In this document: positions 7,690-18,100 of the stretch, piece after piece
Numbering within the stretch: the stretch's first letter is position 1
Layout of the letters: each line of letters opens with the position of its first letter
Origin: Flavobacteriales bacterium UBA6057
GTDB lineage: Bacteria > Bacteroidota > Bacteroidia > Flavobacteriales_G > Salibacteraceae
Assembly (NCBI GenBank): GCA_002428995.1
Contig: DIYJ01000019.1
Span: 1-56,579, forward strand
Length of the DNA stretch: 56,579 nucleotides
Reading direction: 5' to 3'
Notes under the pieces: model-generated
The model's database searches: none
What the model was told of the DNA's origin: nothing
What the model saw: the letters and a program-made list of their open reading frames with translations, nothing else
Program-made: the position numbers and the translations under genes

Positions 7690-7697
7690 TAGGTTTG
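7690..7697 (+). promoter_or_regulatory. -7 box TAGGTTTG
   Basis: Exact match to the Bacteroidota -7 consensus TAnnTTTG, 25 bases before the ATG at 7723. The -33 box is weak (TTAG at 7664-7667, 22 bp away). Confidence 0.5.
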
Positions 7698-7722
7698 GTT
7701 ACTATTCAATACCCTAAATTCT

Positions 7723-9480
7723 ATGTTACGCATCCGCATTCTCCTGTGTGCAATTTTCTTGTGCACACTTCAAATTCAGGCCGTAGAAGTTGCTCCTCCA
7801 GATGGATCAACCATCCAGTACCACAGTACGATTTCCGTTACCAATCCAGTGAATGGAGATTGGTACAGGGTGATCATTTGTGACACCTTCAACAATCCTT
7901 TAGACTCCATTGATTTTCAGTACTCGGGTACCTATCCAAATTACTCGGATCAACTTGCTTCAGGTAATCACATTGGCTATGGCACTTATCGATTTAAGGT
8001 AAAGACAGCTACCACTGCGGCAGGATTGAGCGCTGCTTCCGCGGGAACCGGCAAGCAAATCACCCTGGCATGGCTAGGAAAAGTCCACCCGGTGCACTGT
8101 GGACATCAGGCGCTCAGGTATCAAACGCCTCTGAATGTTCTTCATGGCAACAGCCTGAGTCACCTGGGCTACCGCGCTTATTTCTACGACAACGTCAACG
8201 ATACCTGCATCGGATACCTCGAACACCTGGCTCCCTATACGGGATCATGGAGTTACAATCATCAATTGACGAAATGCTCAGGTGGAAGTGGTGGTTTTCT
8301 ATCATTCAACACAACCTATAAGGTAGTGGTGGAGGCTTCCGACCAACTCGGCAACTGGCATGCCGGAGACACCTGTACCATCAACCTTGTCTTTAACCAG
8401 GGGCTCCATCATGCTCAATGCGATAAGCTTAATCTCAATTATGGCACAAATGTCAACCCAGTTGGGGCAAGTGCCGTTTGGTACTCGGCCCATATTGTCA
8501 AATACTATGATTCAAACGGTATTTGTGTTGGTCAACATTACTTCGTGAATCCCCAATCACCAATTCCTGATTTTGATGATCAGCTCTATGTGTGCGGAGA
8601 CACCACGACCTTAGGAGGATACCTCAACATTCAGGAAGTGTATGACGTAGTAGTAACCGCGCGGGATTTCAATGGAAACTGGATGGAAAGCCAGGATACA
8701 TGTGTGGTAGGGTTTCATGGTTGCTCCCTGATGGACCTTTCTGGAAGCGTAACCCACCCCAGCTGTGGTTCCAGTAATGGTTCCATTGACCTCACCACCA
8801 TCAACGGAACCGCACCGTTTTCCTTCAATTGGTCAAACTCGGCCACCACGGAAGACATCAGCGGGCTTACTCCGGGCACATATACGGTGACAGTAACAGA
8901 TCACAATGGCTGTTTGGACAGCTTGAGCTTTACGCTGACAAACACCGGTTTGGCTGCTAATATCACCGCTGTCATTCCTGACATCACATTGAGCGTGGCC
9001 CTCAATTCAGGCGCCACAGTTTCTTGGTCAAACAATCAAAACGGCACCACCTACAGCACTGCTTCCATTGATGTAGCCATGAATGGAGCTGAATGGACGG
9101 CAGTTGTTTCGGATACGATTTGCGGTAACGACACGGTTTGCTATTCCGTTCCGGATCTCACAGGTTACAGCGGCATTTGCGGAACGTCCATGATGATCAT
9201 TCCGAATGACATCCTTACCATCCAGGCTGAGGAAAATGAGCCTGTTCAGGTTTTCCCAAATCCAACCGAGGGCTCGCTCAACATCAGCCTTCCTGATTCG
9301 TGGGAAACCTATCAATACCAACTCACCTCGATTTCCGGCCAGCTGGTGAAATCAGCCGGGCAAGAATGGAACTCTGGCCTTCAGACAATCAACTTGAGTG
9401 ACGTGACTGCGGGTATGTACATTCTGACCATCCATGGCAACATGGGCAAATCGTTTGTACAGAAAATCAGAGTGGAATAA
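7723..9480 (+). CDS. Secreted T9SS cargo with one SprB-type repeat
   Basis: The 585-residue product starts with a signal peptide (MLRIRILLCAIFLCTLQIQA). Residues 21 to about 335 hold Cys-containing beta repeats with recurring YxVVVxAxDxxGNW phrases (VVVEASDQLGNWHAGDTC, VVVTARDFNGNWMESQDTC). A SprB-type repeat follows at about 337-405, with SCGSSNGSIDLT, FSFNWSNSATTEDISGL and YTVTVTDHNGC. The C-terminal type A sorting domain begins near residue 507 (QVFPNPTEGSLNIS) and ends QKIRVE. It is predicted to be exported by T9SS and anchored at or released from the cell surface. No enzymatic motif is visible; an adhesive or structural role is likely. A shared terminator separates it from the convergent E1 gene. 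Confidence 0.85.
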   Translation: MLRIRILLCAIFLCTLQIQAVEVAPPDGSTIQYHSTISVTNPVNGDWYRVIICDTFNNPLDSIDFQYSGTYPNYSDQLASGNHIGYGTYRFKVKTATTAAGLSAASAGTGKQITLAWLGKVHPVHCGHQALRYQTPLNVLHGNSLSHLGYRAYFYDNVNDTCIGYLEHLAPYTGSWSYNHQLTKCSGGSGGFLSFNTTYKVVVEASDQLGNWHAGDTCTINLVFNQGLHHAQCDKLNLNYGTNVNPVGASAVWYSAHIVKYYDSNGICVGQHYFVNPQSPIPDFDDQLYVCGDTTTLGGYLNIQEVYDVVVTARDFNGNWMESQDTCVVGFHGCSLMDLSGSVTHPSCGSSNGSIDLTTINGTAPFSFNWSNSATTEDISGLTPGTYTVTVTDHNGCLDSLSFTLTNTGLAANITAVIPDITLSVALNSGATVSWSNNQNGTTYSTASIDVAMNGAEWTAVVSDTICGNDTVCYSVPDLTGYSGICGTSMMIIPNDILTIQAEENEPVQVFPNPTEGSLNISLPDSWETYQYQLTSISGQLVKSAGQEWNSGLQTINLSDVTAGMYILTIHGNMGKSFVQKIRVE

Positions 9481-9498
9481 AGCTTCGTGGAGCGCCAT

Positions 9499-9529
9499 AA
9501 AAAAAGCCGGGGTTATTCCCGGCTTTTTT
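9499..9529. terminator. Bidirectional terminator
   Basis: A GC-rich stem (AAGCCGGG with CCCGGCTT) is flanked by A and T runs on both sides, between the T9SS gene ending at 9480 and the convergent E1 gene ending at 9546. It can serve both strands. Confidence 0.85.
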
Positions 9530-9545
9530 GCTTTAAGCTCTTTTC

Positions 9546-11645
9546 TTAGAAACTCAGCAAGGAGTCCATTGCTGCGCGCACTTTCTCCTCGTTCGGGAGA
9601 TAGGTGGCTTCCAATGTTTCGTTCAGCGGAATGGCGGGTGTATTTTCAGAACCAACCACCTTCACAGGTCCATCAAGGCTTTCAAAACACTCCTGAGCAA
9701 TGCGTCCGGCAATGCTTTGAGCGAAGGAATTACCCACCGGCTCTTCCGTCACAACCATGATTTTGCCGTGGGTTCTGGCAGCTTCGAAAATGGCGGCTTC
9801 ATCCACGGGCGAAATGGTTCGTAGGTCGATGATTTCGACTCTTCCCGGGAATTGCTTGGCAGCGCCAATGCTCCAGTAAACACCACGACCGTAGGTGATC
9901 ACAGCCAGCGAATTACCGTCTTTCACTTGCTGCTCATCGGCTGATTGCACCACTCTGGCCTTCCCGAATGGAATGACATATTCTTCATCCGGCTCAGTAG
10001 TCTTTGCTCCTTCCGTGCCCTTGATCTTTGACCAATAGAGTCCTTTGTGCTCCAATAGCACGCACGGATTCGGATCGTAATACGCTGATTTCAGCAAACC
10101 CTTCAAATCAGCTCCGGTGCTTGGATATGCCACCTTGATGCCTCGAATGTTGGACAAAACGCTCTCCACGGAAGAACTGTGGTAAGGACCACCACTGCCG
10201 TAAGCACCAATCGGCACACGAATCACACAACCTACCGGCCACTTACCATTACTGAGGTAGTAACTACGGCTGACTTCGGTAAATAGCTGATTCAATCCCG
10301 GCCAGATGTAATCGGCAAACTGAACTTCTACAATGGGTTTCAGACCAGCGACACTCATACCCACCGTACTACCGATGATGAAGGCTTCCTGAATAGGAGT
10401 GTTGAAAACGCGATGATCGCCAAACTGCTGAGCAAGCGTGGCCGCTTCGCGGAATACTCCACCCAAGCGGGCCCCAACATCCTGACCATAGAGCAATGCC
10501 TCTGGATGCTTTTCGAGGATTTCACGAACAGCAAACAGTGCGCTGTCCACCATCACTGTTTTCTCCTTACCGGCTGGATCTCGTTCTCCCTTTTCTTCGG
10601 TAATCGGAGTGGGAGCAAACATGTGGTCAAGCAGGTCTTCAGGCTTTGGGTCTTCTGCGTTCTTTGCTCGTTCAAAATCCCCAGCCACTAAGTCCTTTGC
10701 CTGCTGCTCCAGCTTGTCGAGTTCTTTCGCCTTGATCCCCAAGCCCGTCAGTTGGTCTTTGAAGTATGGATAGGGATCTCTTTGTCGCTGCTCATCCAAA
10801 TCGTCACGATACCATTCCATGCGCACACCGCTGGTGTGGTGGCTTAGCAATGGCACTTTGAGGTGCACGAGGAAAGGTCTGCGCTCCTTGCGGATGGTGC
10901 CGATGACCTCGTTCAGGGTTTTCCAGCACTCTACAAAGTCATGCCCTTTCTCCACTGTTCTTACCTCGAGTCCTTTGAAGCCCTTGGCGTAGTGTGTAGC
11001 ATCACCGGCCCGAATCTCGCGTGCATGAGCACTGATATCCCACTCGTTGTCTTGAATGAAATAAAGGATGGGCAATTGCTTGAGCACAGCCATTTGCATG
11101 GCCTCAGCAACTTCACCTTCGGTGATGGAAGCATCTCCGAGCGAACAAACCACTACCGGGTTTTCACCCTTGTGATCTTCCGCCAGCCCCATTTTTTCCT
11201 TGTAATGCACACCCATCGCCACTCCGGTGGTTGGAATGGCCTGCATGCCTGTAGCCGAGGACTGATGCGGAATTTTGGGTTTATCAGGGTCGTTCAGTGA
11301 TGGATGGCTGTAATAGGTTCGTCCACCGGAAAAAGGATCATCACGTTTTGCAAAAAGCTGAAGCATGAGATCATAAGGAGTCATGCCGATACCAAGCAAA
11401 ATAGAATCATCGCGGTAGTATCCACTGAGATAATCCTGTGGCTTGAGCTGAAGACCAAGGGCGAGCTGTGCAGCTTCATGACCACGGCTGGTGGCATGAA
11501 CGTATTTCGAAGTGAGTTGAATGTTCTCGTTGTAGGTCTCGCTCATGCACTTGGCGGTGCACATCAATTCCCAGGCCTTCAACAAGGTGTCTTTGGGCGC
11601 GGGTAGTTTTATCTTCTCTGCAGTAGCCTTCACTGTATCACTCAT
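9546..11645 (-). CDS. 2-oxoacid dehydrogenase E1, fused alpha and beta subunits (branched-chain type)
   Basis: The 699-residue protein joins an E1-alpha domain (about 1-330) to an E1-beta transketolase-like domain (about 365-699). The thiamine diphosphate motif is GDASITEGE (G170-D171) ending at N200 in QDNEW. E1-beta features include YGQDVG, FNTPIQEAFI, EVQFADYIWPGLNQL and VVTEEPVGNSFA. It decarboxylates a 2-oxo acid, probably branched-chain, and passes the acyl group to the E2 lipoyl arm, giving acyl-CoA for energy or branched fatty acids. The single-chain arrangement is common in Bacteroidota. E2 and E3 are not in the window. A -7 box lies just upstream and a shared terminator downstream. 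Confidence 0.88.
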   Translation of the reverse strand: MSDTVKATAEKIKLPAPKDTLLKAWELMCTAKCMSETYNENIQLTSKYVHATSRGHEAAQLALGLQLKPQDYLSGYYRDDSILLGIGMTPYDLMLQLFAKRDDPFSGGRTYYSHPSLNDPDKPKIPHQSSATGMQAIPTTGVAMGVHYKEKMGLAEDHKGENPVVVCSLGDASITEGEVAEAMQMAVLKQLPILYFIQDNEWDISAHAREIRAGDATHYAKGFKGLEVRTVEKGHDFVECWKTLNEVIGTIRKERRPFLVHLKVPLLSHHTSGVRMEWYRDDLDEQRQRDPYPYFKDQLTGLGIKAKELDKLEQQAKDLVAGDFERAKNAEDPKPEDLLDHMFAPTPITEEKGERDPAGKEKTVMVDSALFAVREILEKHPEALLYGQDVGARLGGVFREAATLAQQFGDHRVFNTPIQEAFIIGSTVGMSVAGLKPIVEVQFADYIWPGLNQLFTEVSRSYYLSNGKWPVGCVIRVPIGAYGSGGPYHSSSVESVLSNIRGIKVAYPSTGADLKGLLKSAYYDPNPCVLLEHKGLYWSKIKGTEGAKTTEPDEEYVIPFGKARVVQSADEQQVKDGNSLAVITYGRGVYWSIGAAKQFPGRVEIIDLRTISPVDEAAIFEAARTHGKIMVVTEEPVGNSFAQSIAGRIAQECFESLDGPVKVVGSENTPAIPLNETLEATYLPNEEKVRAAMDSLLSF

Positions 11646-11664
11646 CTCCGAAAATTAAGGAGCC

Positions 11665-11672
11665 CAAAGATA
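11665..11672 (-). promoter_or_regulatory. -7 box TATCTTTG
   Basis: Minus-strand match to TAnnTTTG, 19 bases before the ATG of the E1 fusion gene at 11645. The -33 region is not clear. Confidence 0.45.
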
Positions 11673-11770
11673 ACATTCGGCCTTCTGAATAAGTTCTGCC
11701 GTGAAGTAAGCATCAAAAAGGCCAGTGAGAGGACGATATCAATGGCCTGTAATGGAAAACGGAGGAACTC

Positions 11771-14700
11771 TTATCGGATCAGGGTAAAGGCTCCAGTCAG
11801 CTTCTGACGAGTCATGCCTTCTACCTTAAACTCAAGAATGTAGACGTAAACACCTTCAGGCTGCGAAATTCCCTGATAGGTTCCATCCCAGCCTACATCA
11901 GGATTGATGGTGGTAAAGAGTTGCGCTCCCCAGCGATCAAAGACCTTGAGGTTATAGCGGGTGACGTAATCCAGCTGAGGCAGGAAGACTTCGTTCTTCG
12001 AATCGCTGTTTGGAGTAAACGCACTGGGAATCCAAATGGCGATCGGGCACCCGTCAATCCGCACTTCATCTGTACTTACGCAGCCGTGCTCATTGTCGAT
12101 GATGGTGACCTCATAGATTCCTGGGGTGTCAATGGATCGCACCCAGTCCTCACTCTTATCAGACCAGAAGACACTTACTCCTTGTTGCTCAGGAATCTCC
12201 AAAGTAACAGGCTCAATTGATGGGCAGACGACTGTATCCTCGCCAAGATCTATAGCAGGAGCATCGCGGTATTCAACCAAAAGCGAGTCAATGGTCACAC
12301 CGCAGCGATTCCATTTCCTGAGTGTGTACCTCCCGGGCTTGGAGATGAGGTAACGATGCTCTTGTGAACCGTCTTGCCATTGATAACCGGAGTAGAACTG
12401 GGAAAGCATCACGGACCACTCTTCACCCGTACAAAGCACCGTATCTGTGGGCAGTTCAGGCTTTGGTTTCGGTTCAATGTAAACGGCCACCTCATCCGAG
12501 AAGCTACCGCAGGCATTGGTTACTGTGACGCTGTAATAACCTTGCTCTGTGATCGTGTAGGTCGAATCCACACTTCCATTGTTCCAATTGTACACAGGTT
12601 CATTGGGCGCATGCGCAGAGACACGAAGCGAGTCTCCCTCACACAGTTCATAAACATCACCGATATCAAGGTTTAGCGGAGCATCATACACTACTTCCAC
12701 CGAATCCTGATCGGTGCCACACAAGTTGGTGACGGTTACCTTGTAAACTCCGCTGGAATTGATCACAATCCCTGAATCCTGGCTTCCTGTGTTCCACAAA
12801 TAGCTGGACCTTGAAAAGGGCACTTCTAACGGCAAAGTCTGTCCCACACAAAGCAAGGTACGCTCGGGAAGCGCGATGTCAGGTACTACTTCTCCATCAA
12901 TCTCTACGGTGTCAGAATACACACCACAGGTGTTGGTGGCTTCCAGCCAAAAGGTTCCCGGCTCATCCACGATGATGGAATCGATCGTGTCTCCACTACT
13001 CCACAGGTAATGATTGTTCCCGGTGAGGTCTGCGCGCAATGGAAAAGAAGTTCCTGCACACAAAACAGTATCGTTCCCCAAATCCGCAGGCAGTGGAAAG
13101 TCGATGGTAATGACCACCGTGTCATAGTAAGTACCGCAGGCGTTCGAAGCAATCACGCTAAAGGTGTCGCTTGTGGCCGCAGTAAGAATGGAATCATTGC
13201 TACCATCCTGCCAGGAGATTACCGCGCTATCCGCAAACGATTTCAAGTCGAATGACTGACCATCGCAAAAGGTAGTATCACCCGGAAAGTTCGTGCTTGG
13301 AGGATCGACAAAATAGAGATTCACCGTATCGATGCTGGTATTGCAATAGCCTGTCGCAGTAACCGCATACATACCCGTGGTAGTCGCAGCATAGATGGTG
13401 TCTACACTTCCATCCTGCCATAAGTAGCTACCCCCAGCCACGAAGAGCTCAAACAAGACGGTATCCCCAACGCACAGAATGCTGTCCGGTCCCAGGTCTA
13501 CCGTGGAGGGAAGCACACTGTCGATGACAATCGTATCGTAGTAAGTACCGCAAAGTGTGCTCACTTCTACATGGTAGGTATCTGCCACTTGAATGGGCAG
13601 AAATTCATTGGTCGAAGAATCCGACCACAGGAAGGTCATGTTCAAAATGGTGTTGGCACTTTGAATGGTCAGCGAATCGCCCTGACAGAGCACGGTGTCG
13701 TTTCCAAGATCAATGAACGGAAGGGGATGAATGGTGACGGTAAGCGTGTCGAAAAGAGAATCTACAAAAGGGATAAAACCGGTGTTGTTGGTGAAGTAAG
13801 CCTGTGTAGAAACCTGATACGTTCCGGGACTGGTGAACACGTGATAAATCGAGTCTCCTTCTCCGTAGTTATTCGCTCCACTGGCGGTGTCTCCAAAATC
13901 CCAAAAAATGGAATCGATGGCGGAGTTATTGGCACTGAAAAAGGTGGAGTCAAGCTCGCATGTATCCTCCACCGTAATGTCGGTGAAGAGGAAAATGGAT
14001 TGAATAAACGTTGGCAGGCCCAATCTACCGACCGCAGTTCCGGGTAGTGTAACAGCGTTCGCTACATAGTTACTGGCAGTTCCGGCCGAATCGGGCGCAT
14101 TGAGAACCCCCAGCGTGTTGTTCCCGTTATCTGTGAAATAGATTTTGTTGTCCGGAGCCAACTGAATGGCATAGCTCTGCCCTATAGGCGGATAGCCAAC
14201 GGGAGTTGCTGAACTAATAATGGCTGCGCTGTTGTTGACCGAGAGGTCGTATTGAATGACAGGATCAGGAGTGAGGCTGGAAGTGTTGTGGTTCAAATAC
14301 AAGTACTTCCCCGTGGATGAAAAGTCCAACCCGTAGCAAAACCCTGTATTGAGAGGGAGTGAAATATTATTCACAACCTGCCCCGTGGCATCATCAAACT
14401 CCATGAGGGTCGCAAAACCGTTCCCTCCTCTGACCATCCACTTGCCATCGGGGGAAGCTTTCATGTAACAGAAAATGCTCAGAGGGCCAACCGTGTTGCT
14501 GGTGACCGGTGTTGTGTTCACTCCGGCAGAAGTCACTTCGAAGCTGTTAATCACGAGGTTGGCGCTATGACATACCACCCAATAATCCACACCATTGGCA
14601 TGCCTCACGGCTGTGATCTTTTCGCTGGTACTAGGAGTCAGCAACACATTCTTGGTGGTGGTGACCGCGCCCAGGCCAGATTGCAGGCTCATGTCTACTT

Positions 14701-15112
14701 CTGAATATCGAAGGCCATTTCCTGTAAACCACAAACCGCTGGGCACGGTGAAGATGTAGTAAATGTTGGGATTGTTTGGTTTAGGCACAATGATGGCCGA
14801 CTGGCAGGATGAAGCGCCCCCGAGCAAGCCGGTGCCATTGGTCATGGCCGAATGATTGGCATTGAATACCGTGCTACCATCTGTGTAGAAAAGAAGGTTG
14901 CCACTGGCATCTGAAATGCTCGCACAACCTTCGAAGGTGATCATGGCTCCATTGGATAATCCAACGGGCGAACCACTCGTGAAATCAAGCCCTGCATTGA
15001 ATCCGAAGTACCAGAAATTGCCCTCGCCCTGTGCACTGGATAGCTTTGCAGCGCAGAGAAACGCCACCAATAGAAGCAGGCGGAAACGGAGATTTAGGGT
15101 TAACACATCCAA
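11771..15112 (-). CDS. Large T9SS type B secreted protein, paralogue 1
   Basis: The 1113-residue product has a signal peptide (hydrophobic core LLLLVAFLCAAKLSSAQ). An N-terminal propeller-like domain (about 29-380) has WYFG, LLFYTDGSTVFNANH, ASPDGKW and APDNKIYFTDNG phrases. A PKD domain follows (FWDFGDTASG, about 395-460), then eight tandem repeats of about 75 residues that open LGxDTxLCxG and close YxVTVTNxCG. The gliding-type C-terminal domain (IWIPSAFTPNSDSKNEVF to TLIR) is the T9SS type B signal. The protein is probably a filamentous surface adhesin. It lies 59 bp downstream of its paralogue on the same strand and may share a transcript with it. Confidence 0.88.
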   Translation of the reverse strand: MDVLTLNLRFRLLLLVAFLCAAKLSSAQGEGNFWYFGFNAGLDFTSGSPVGLSNGAMITFEGCASISDASGNLLFYTDGSTVFNANHSAMTNGTGLLGGASSCQSAIIVPKPNNPNIYYIFTVPSGLWFTGNGLRYSEVDMSLQSGLGAVTTTKNVLLTPSTSEKITAVRHANGVDYWVVCHSANLVINSFEVTSAGVNTTPVTSNTVGPLSIFCYMKASPDGKWMVRGGNGFATLMEFDDATGQVVNNISLPLNTGFCYGLDFSSTGKYLYLNHNTSSLTPDPVIQYDLSVNNSAAIISSATPVGYPPIGQSYAIQLAPDNKIYFTDNGNNTLGVLNAPDSAGTASNYVANAVTLPGTAVGRLGLPTFIQSIFLFTDITVEDTCELDSTFFSANNSAIDSIFWDFGDTASGANNYGEGDSIYHVFTSPGTYQVSTQAYFTNNTGFIPFVDSLFDTLTVTIHPLPFIDLGNDTVLCQGDSLTIQSANTILNMTFLWSDSSTNEFLPIQVADTYHVEVSTLCGTYYDTIVIDSVLPSTVDLGPDSILCVGDTVLFELFVAGGSYLWQDGSVDTIYAATTTGMYAVTATGYCNTSIDTVNLYFVDPPSTNFPGDTTFCDGQSFDLKSFADSAVISWQDGSNDSILTAATSDTFSVIASNACGTYYDTVVITIDFPLPADLGNDTVLCAGTSFPLRADLTGNNHYLWSSGDTIDSIIVDEPGTFWLEATNTCGVYSDTVEIDGEVVPDIALPERTLLCVGQTLPLEVPFSRSSYLWNTGSQDSGIVINSSGVYKVTVTNLCGTDQDSVEVVYDAPLNLDIGDVYELCEGDSLRVSAHAPNEPVYNWNNGSVDSTYTITEQGYYSVTVTNACGSFSDEVAVYIEPKPKPELPTDTVLCTGEEWSVMLSQFYSGYQWQDGSQEHRYLISKPGRYTLRKWNRCGVTIDSLLVEYRDAPAIDLGEDTVVCPSIEPVTLEIPEQQGVSVFWSDKSEDWVRSIDTPGIYEVTIIDNEHGCVSTDEVRIDGCPIAIWIPSAFTPNSDSKNEVFLPQLDYVTRYNLKVFDRWGAQLFTTINPDVGWDGTYQGISQPEGVYVYILEFKVEGMTRQKLTGAFTLIR

Positions 15113-15171
15113 TCAAAATTAGATCAAACGTCCCAGAACCTTCCGCTAGCCGTGTGCGGGAAGACTCAGGA

Positions 15172-18100
15172 CTACCTTATGAGCGTCACCGCCCCTGTAA
15201 GCTTCTGGCGGGTCATGCCTTCTACCTTGAACTCAAGAATGTAGACATACACTCCTTCCGGCTGAAGGATGCCCTGGTAGGTTCCATCCCAACCAACATC
15301 CGGATTGATGGTCGTAAAGAGCTGTGCTCCCCAACGGTCGAAGATCTTGAGGTTATAGCGCGTCACATAGTTCAGTTCTGGAAGGAAGACCTCGTTCTTG
15401 GTATCGCTGTTTGGCGTGAATGCTCTCGGAATCCAGATGGCTACCGGACACTCATCAATCAACACCTCATCGGTGCTTGAGCAACCATACTCATCATCGG
15501 TGAGCATGACCTCATAAACACCGGGATCTTCGATGGATCGCACCCAATCCTCGCTCTCGTCAGACCACAAGACACTAACTCCCTGTTGCTCGGGAAGCTC
15601 GAGTGTGACCGGTTCTATCGATGGGCAAACCACCGTATCAGCCCCCAGGTCTATTTCCGGAGCATCGCGGTATTCCACCAGCAAGGTGTCAATCCTCACA
15701 CCGCAGCGATTCCATTTTTTCAGGGTGTATCTGCCGGGCTCGGAAATCAAATAGCGATGTTTCTGCGAGCCGTCCTGCCATTGATAACCAGAGTAGAACT
15801 GAGAAATAAGAACGGACCACTCTTCTCCTTTGCAGAGCACAGTATCCGTTGGCAGTTCAGGTTTGGGCTTGCGTTCGATGTACACCGCAGTTTCATCCGT
15901 GAAACTGCCGCAAGCGTTGGTCACTGTAACACTGTAGAAACCTTGCTCGGTCACGGTGTAGAGCGAGCTTGCGCTGCCATTGTTCCATTTGTATTCGGGC
16001 TCATTGGGAGCGTAAACAGAGAGCTTCAGTGAGTCCCCTTCACAGAGTTCATAAACATCCCCGATATCAATGTCGAGCGGAGCATCGTAAACAACTTCTA
16101 TGGAGTCCTGATCTACACCGCAAAGGTTTGTGACGGTCACTTTATACACTCCCGTTGAATTGATCACGATCCCTGAATCCTGGCTTCCCGTGTTCCACAA
16201 GTAGCTGGATCTGGAAAAGGGCACTTCCACCGGAAAGGTCTGCCCCTCACACAACAAGGTGCGTTCTGGCAGTTCGATGTTGGGTACCACTTCTCCATCT
16301 ATCTCCACCGTATCGGAATAAATGCCACAGGTATTGGTAGCTTCCAACCAGTAGGTTCCCGGTTCATCTACCGTGATGGAATCGATCATTACACCGCCAC
16401 TCCACAGGTAGGTATTGTTGCCGGGAAGATCTGCATGCAATGGGAAAGAAGTTCCTGCGCACAACACCGTGTCATTGCCCAAATCCACAGGGAGCGGGAA
16501 ATCAATGGTCACAATGACACTGTCTGTGAACACACCGCATGCATTGGTCACTGTCACTTTGAACGTATCAGCGATGCTGGCCGTGAACGTAGAGTCGGTG
16601 CTGCCATCATGCCAGAGGAAGGTGGCACTGTCTGCAAACGTCACGAGATCAACCGTCTGGCCATTGCAAAAAGTGGTATCAGGCGGGAAGTTGCTCGTAG
16701 CGGGATCCACGAAGTATAATTCCACCGTATCAATGCTGGTGTTGCACAAACCAGTAGCCGTAACCGCATACTGTCCTGTGGTGGTGGCTTCATAGGGTGA
16801 CCCGGGGGTTCCATCCTGCCAGATGTAGTTACCTGCTGCGACTTCCACATCAAATACCACAGTATCTCCAGTACACAGGATGCTATCAGGGCCAAGGTCT
16901 ACCATGGAAGGCAACACACTATCGATCACAATCGTGTCATAGGCGATTCCACAAAGCGTGGTAACCTCCACATAATAAGTATCCGCGGCAGCAATCGGCA
17001 GGAACTCATCGGTGGAACCATCTGACCAGAGGTAGGTCATGTTGAGCACCGTATTGGAATTCAGGATGGTTAAAGAGTCTCCCTGACACAGCACCGTGTC
17101 GTTTCCAAGCTCAATCTCAGGGAGCGGATGAATCGTCACCTCGATGGTGTCGAAGACGGAATCCACAAAGCCAAAAAGTCCGGTAGTATTGGTGAAGTAG
17201 GTCACCGTTCCCACTTGATAGGTTCCGGGAGAAGAGAAGATGTGCTCAACAGTATCTCCCTGGGCTACGTTGTTCGTACCACTGGCCGTATCTCCAAAAT
17301 TCCAGAACACCGAGTCGGCACTGGGTGAATAAGCCGTGAGAGTGGTGGTATCAGAGAAACAGGTGTCTTCAACCGTCAGCGTGGGCGCGAGGAAAAAGGT
17401 TTGGATAAACGTGGGCAATCCGATGCGGCAAATGCCTGGACCGGTAGATCCGGTACCTCCGCCCAAAGGCAGCTGCTGAGCAACCATGTTGCAGGATGCA
17501 CCCAAGGAATCCGGATCGTTAATCACACTCAGGAAGCTGACTTGATATTCTGTCACATAGATCTTTCCGTCTGGTCCGATCTGCATTCCATATCCCTGAT
17601 TGGGAGCTGTGGACCCAATGAAGGTGTTCGAAGCCACAATGGCCGCGGCCGAACCAAGGGTAAGATCTACTTGATACACTCCAACTCCAATGTCGTAGTA
17701 ATAGAATCTATTTCCGGTCTGAGAAAACTCGACTCCGTAATTCAAACCCGAGTTGGTGATGGAGAAGTAAGGCGTCAGAATCCCGGTGGATGCATCAAAG
17801 TTCATCACCTCAACCACTCCATTCGAACCGCGCCCGACCAGCGTTCCATCGGGGGAGGCTTTGAGGTAGCCAGCTGTTGTGGAGTTGGCAGCAGACGTGC
17901 TGGGAACCGAAGTAGTATTTACACCAGCAGAAGTAATCTGATAAGTATTGATGGCTGTACCTGGAGCATGACAGATGACCCAATAATCCGTTCCATTCGC
18001 GTGTGCCACAGCTGTCACCTTCTCGCAGGTAGCGGTGGTCAGCAGAATGTTCTTAACGGTTGTAACCGCGCCCAAACCTCCGGAAAGGCTCATGTCTACT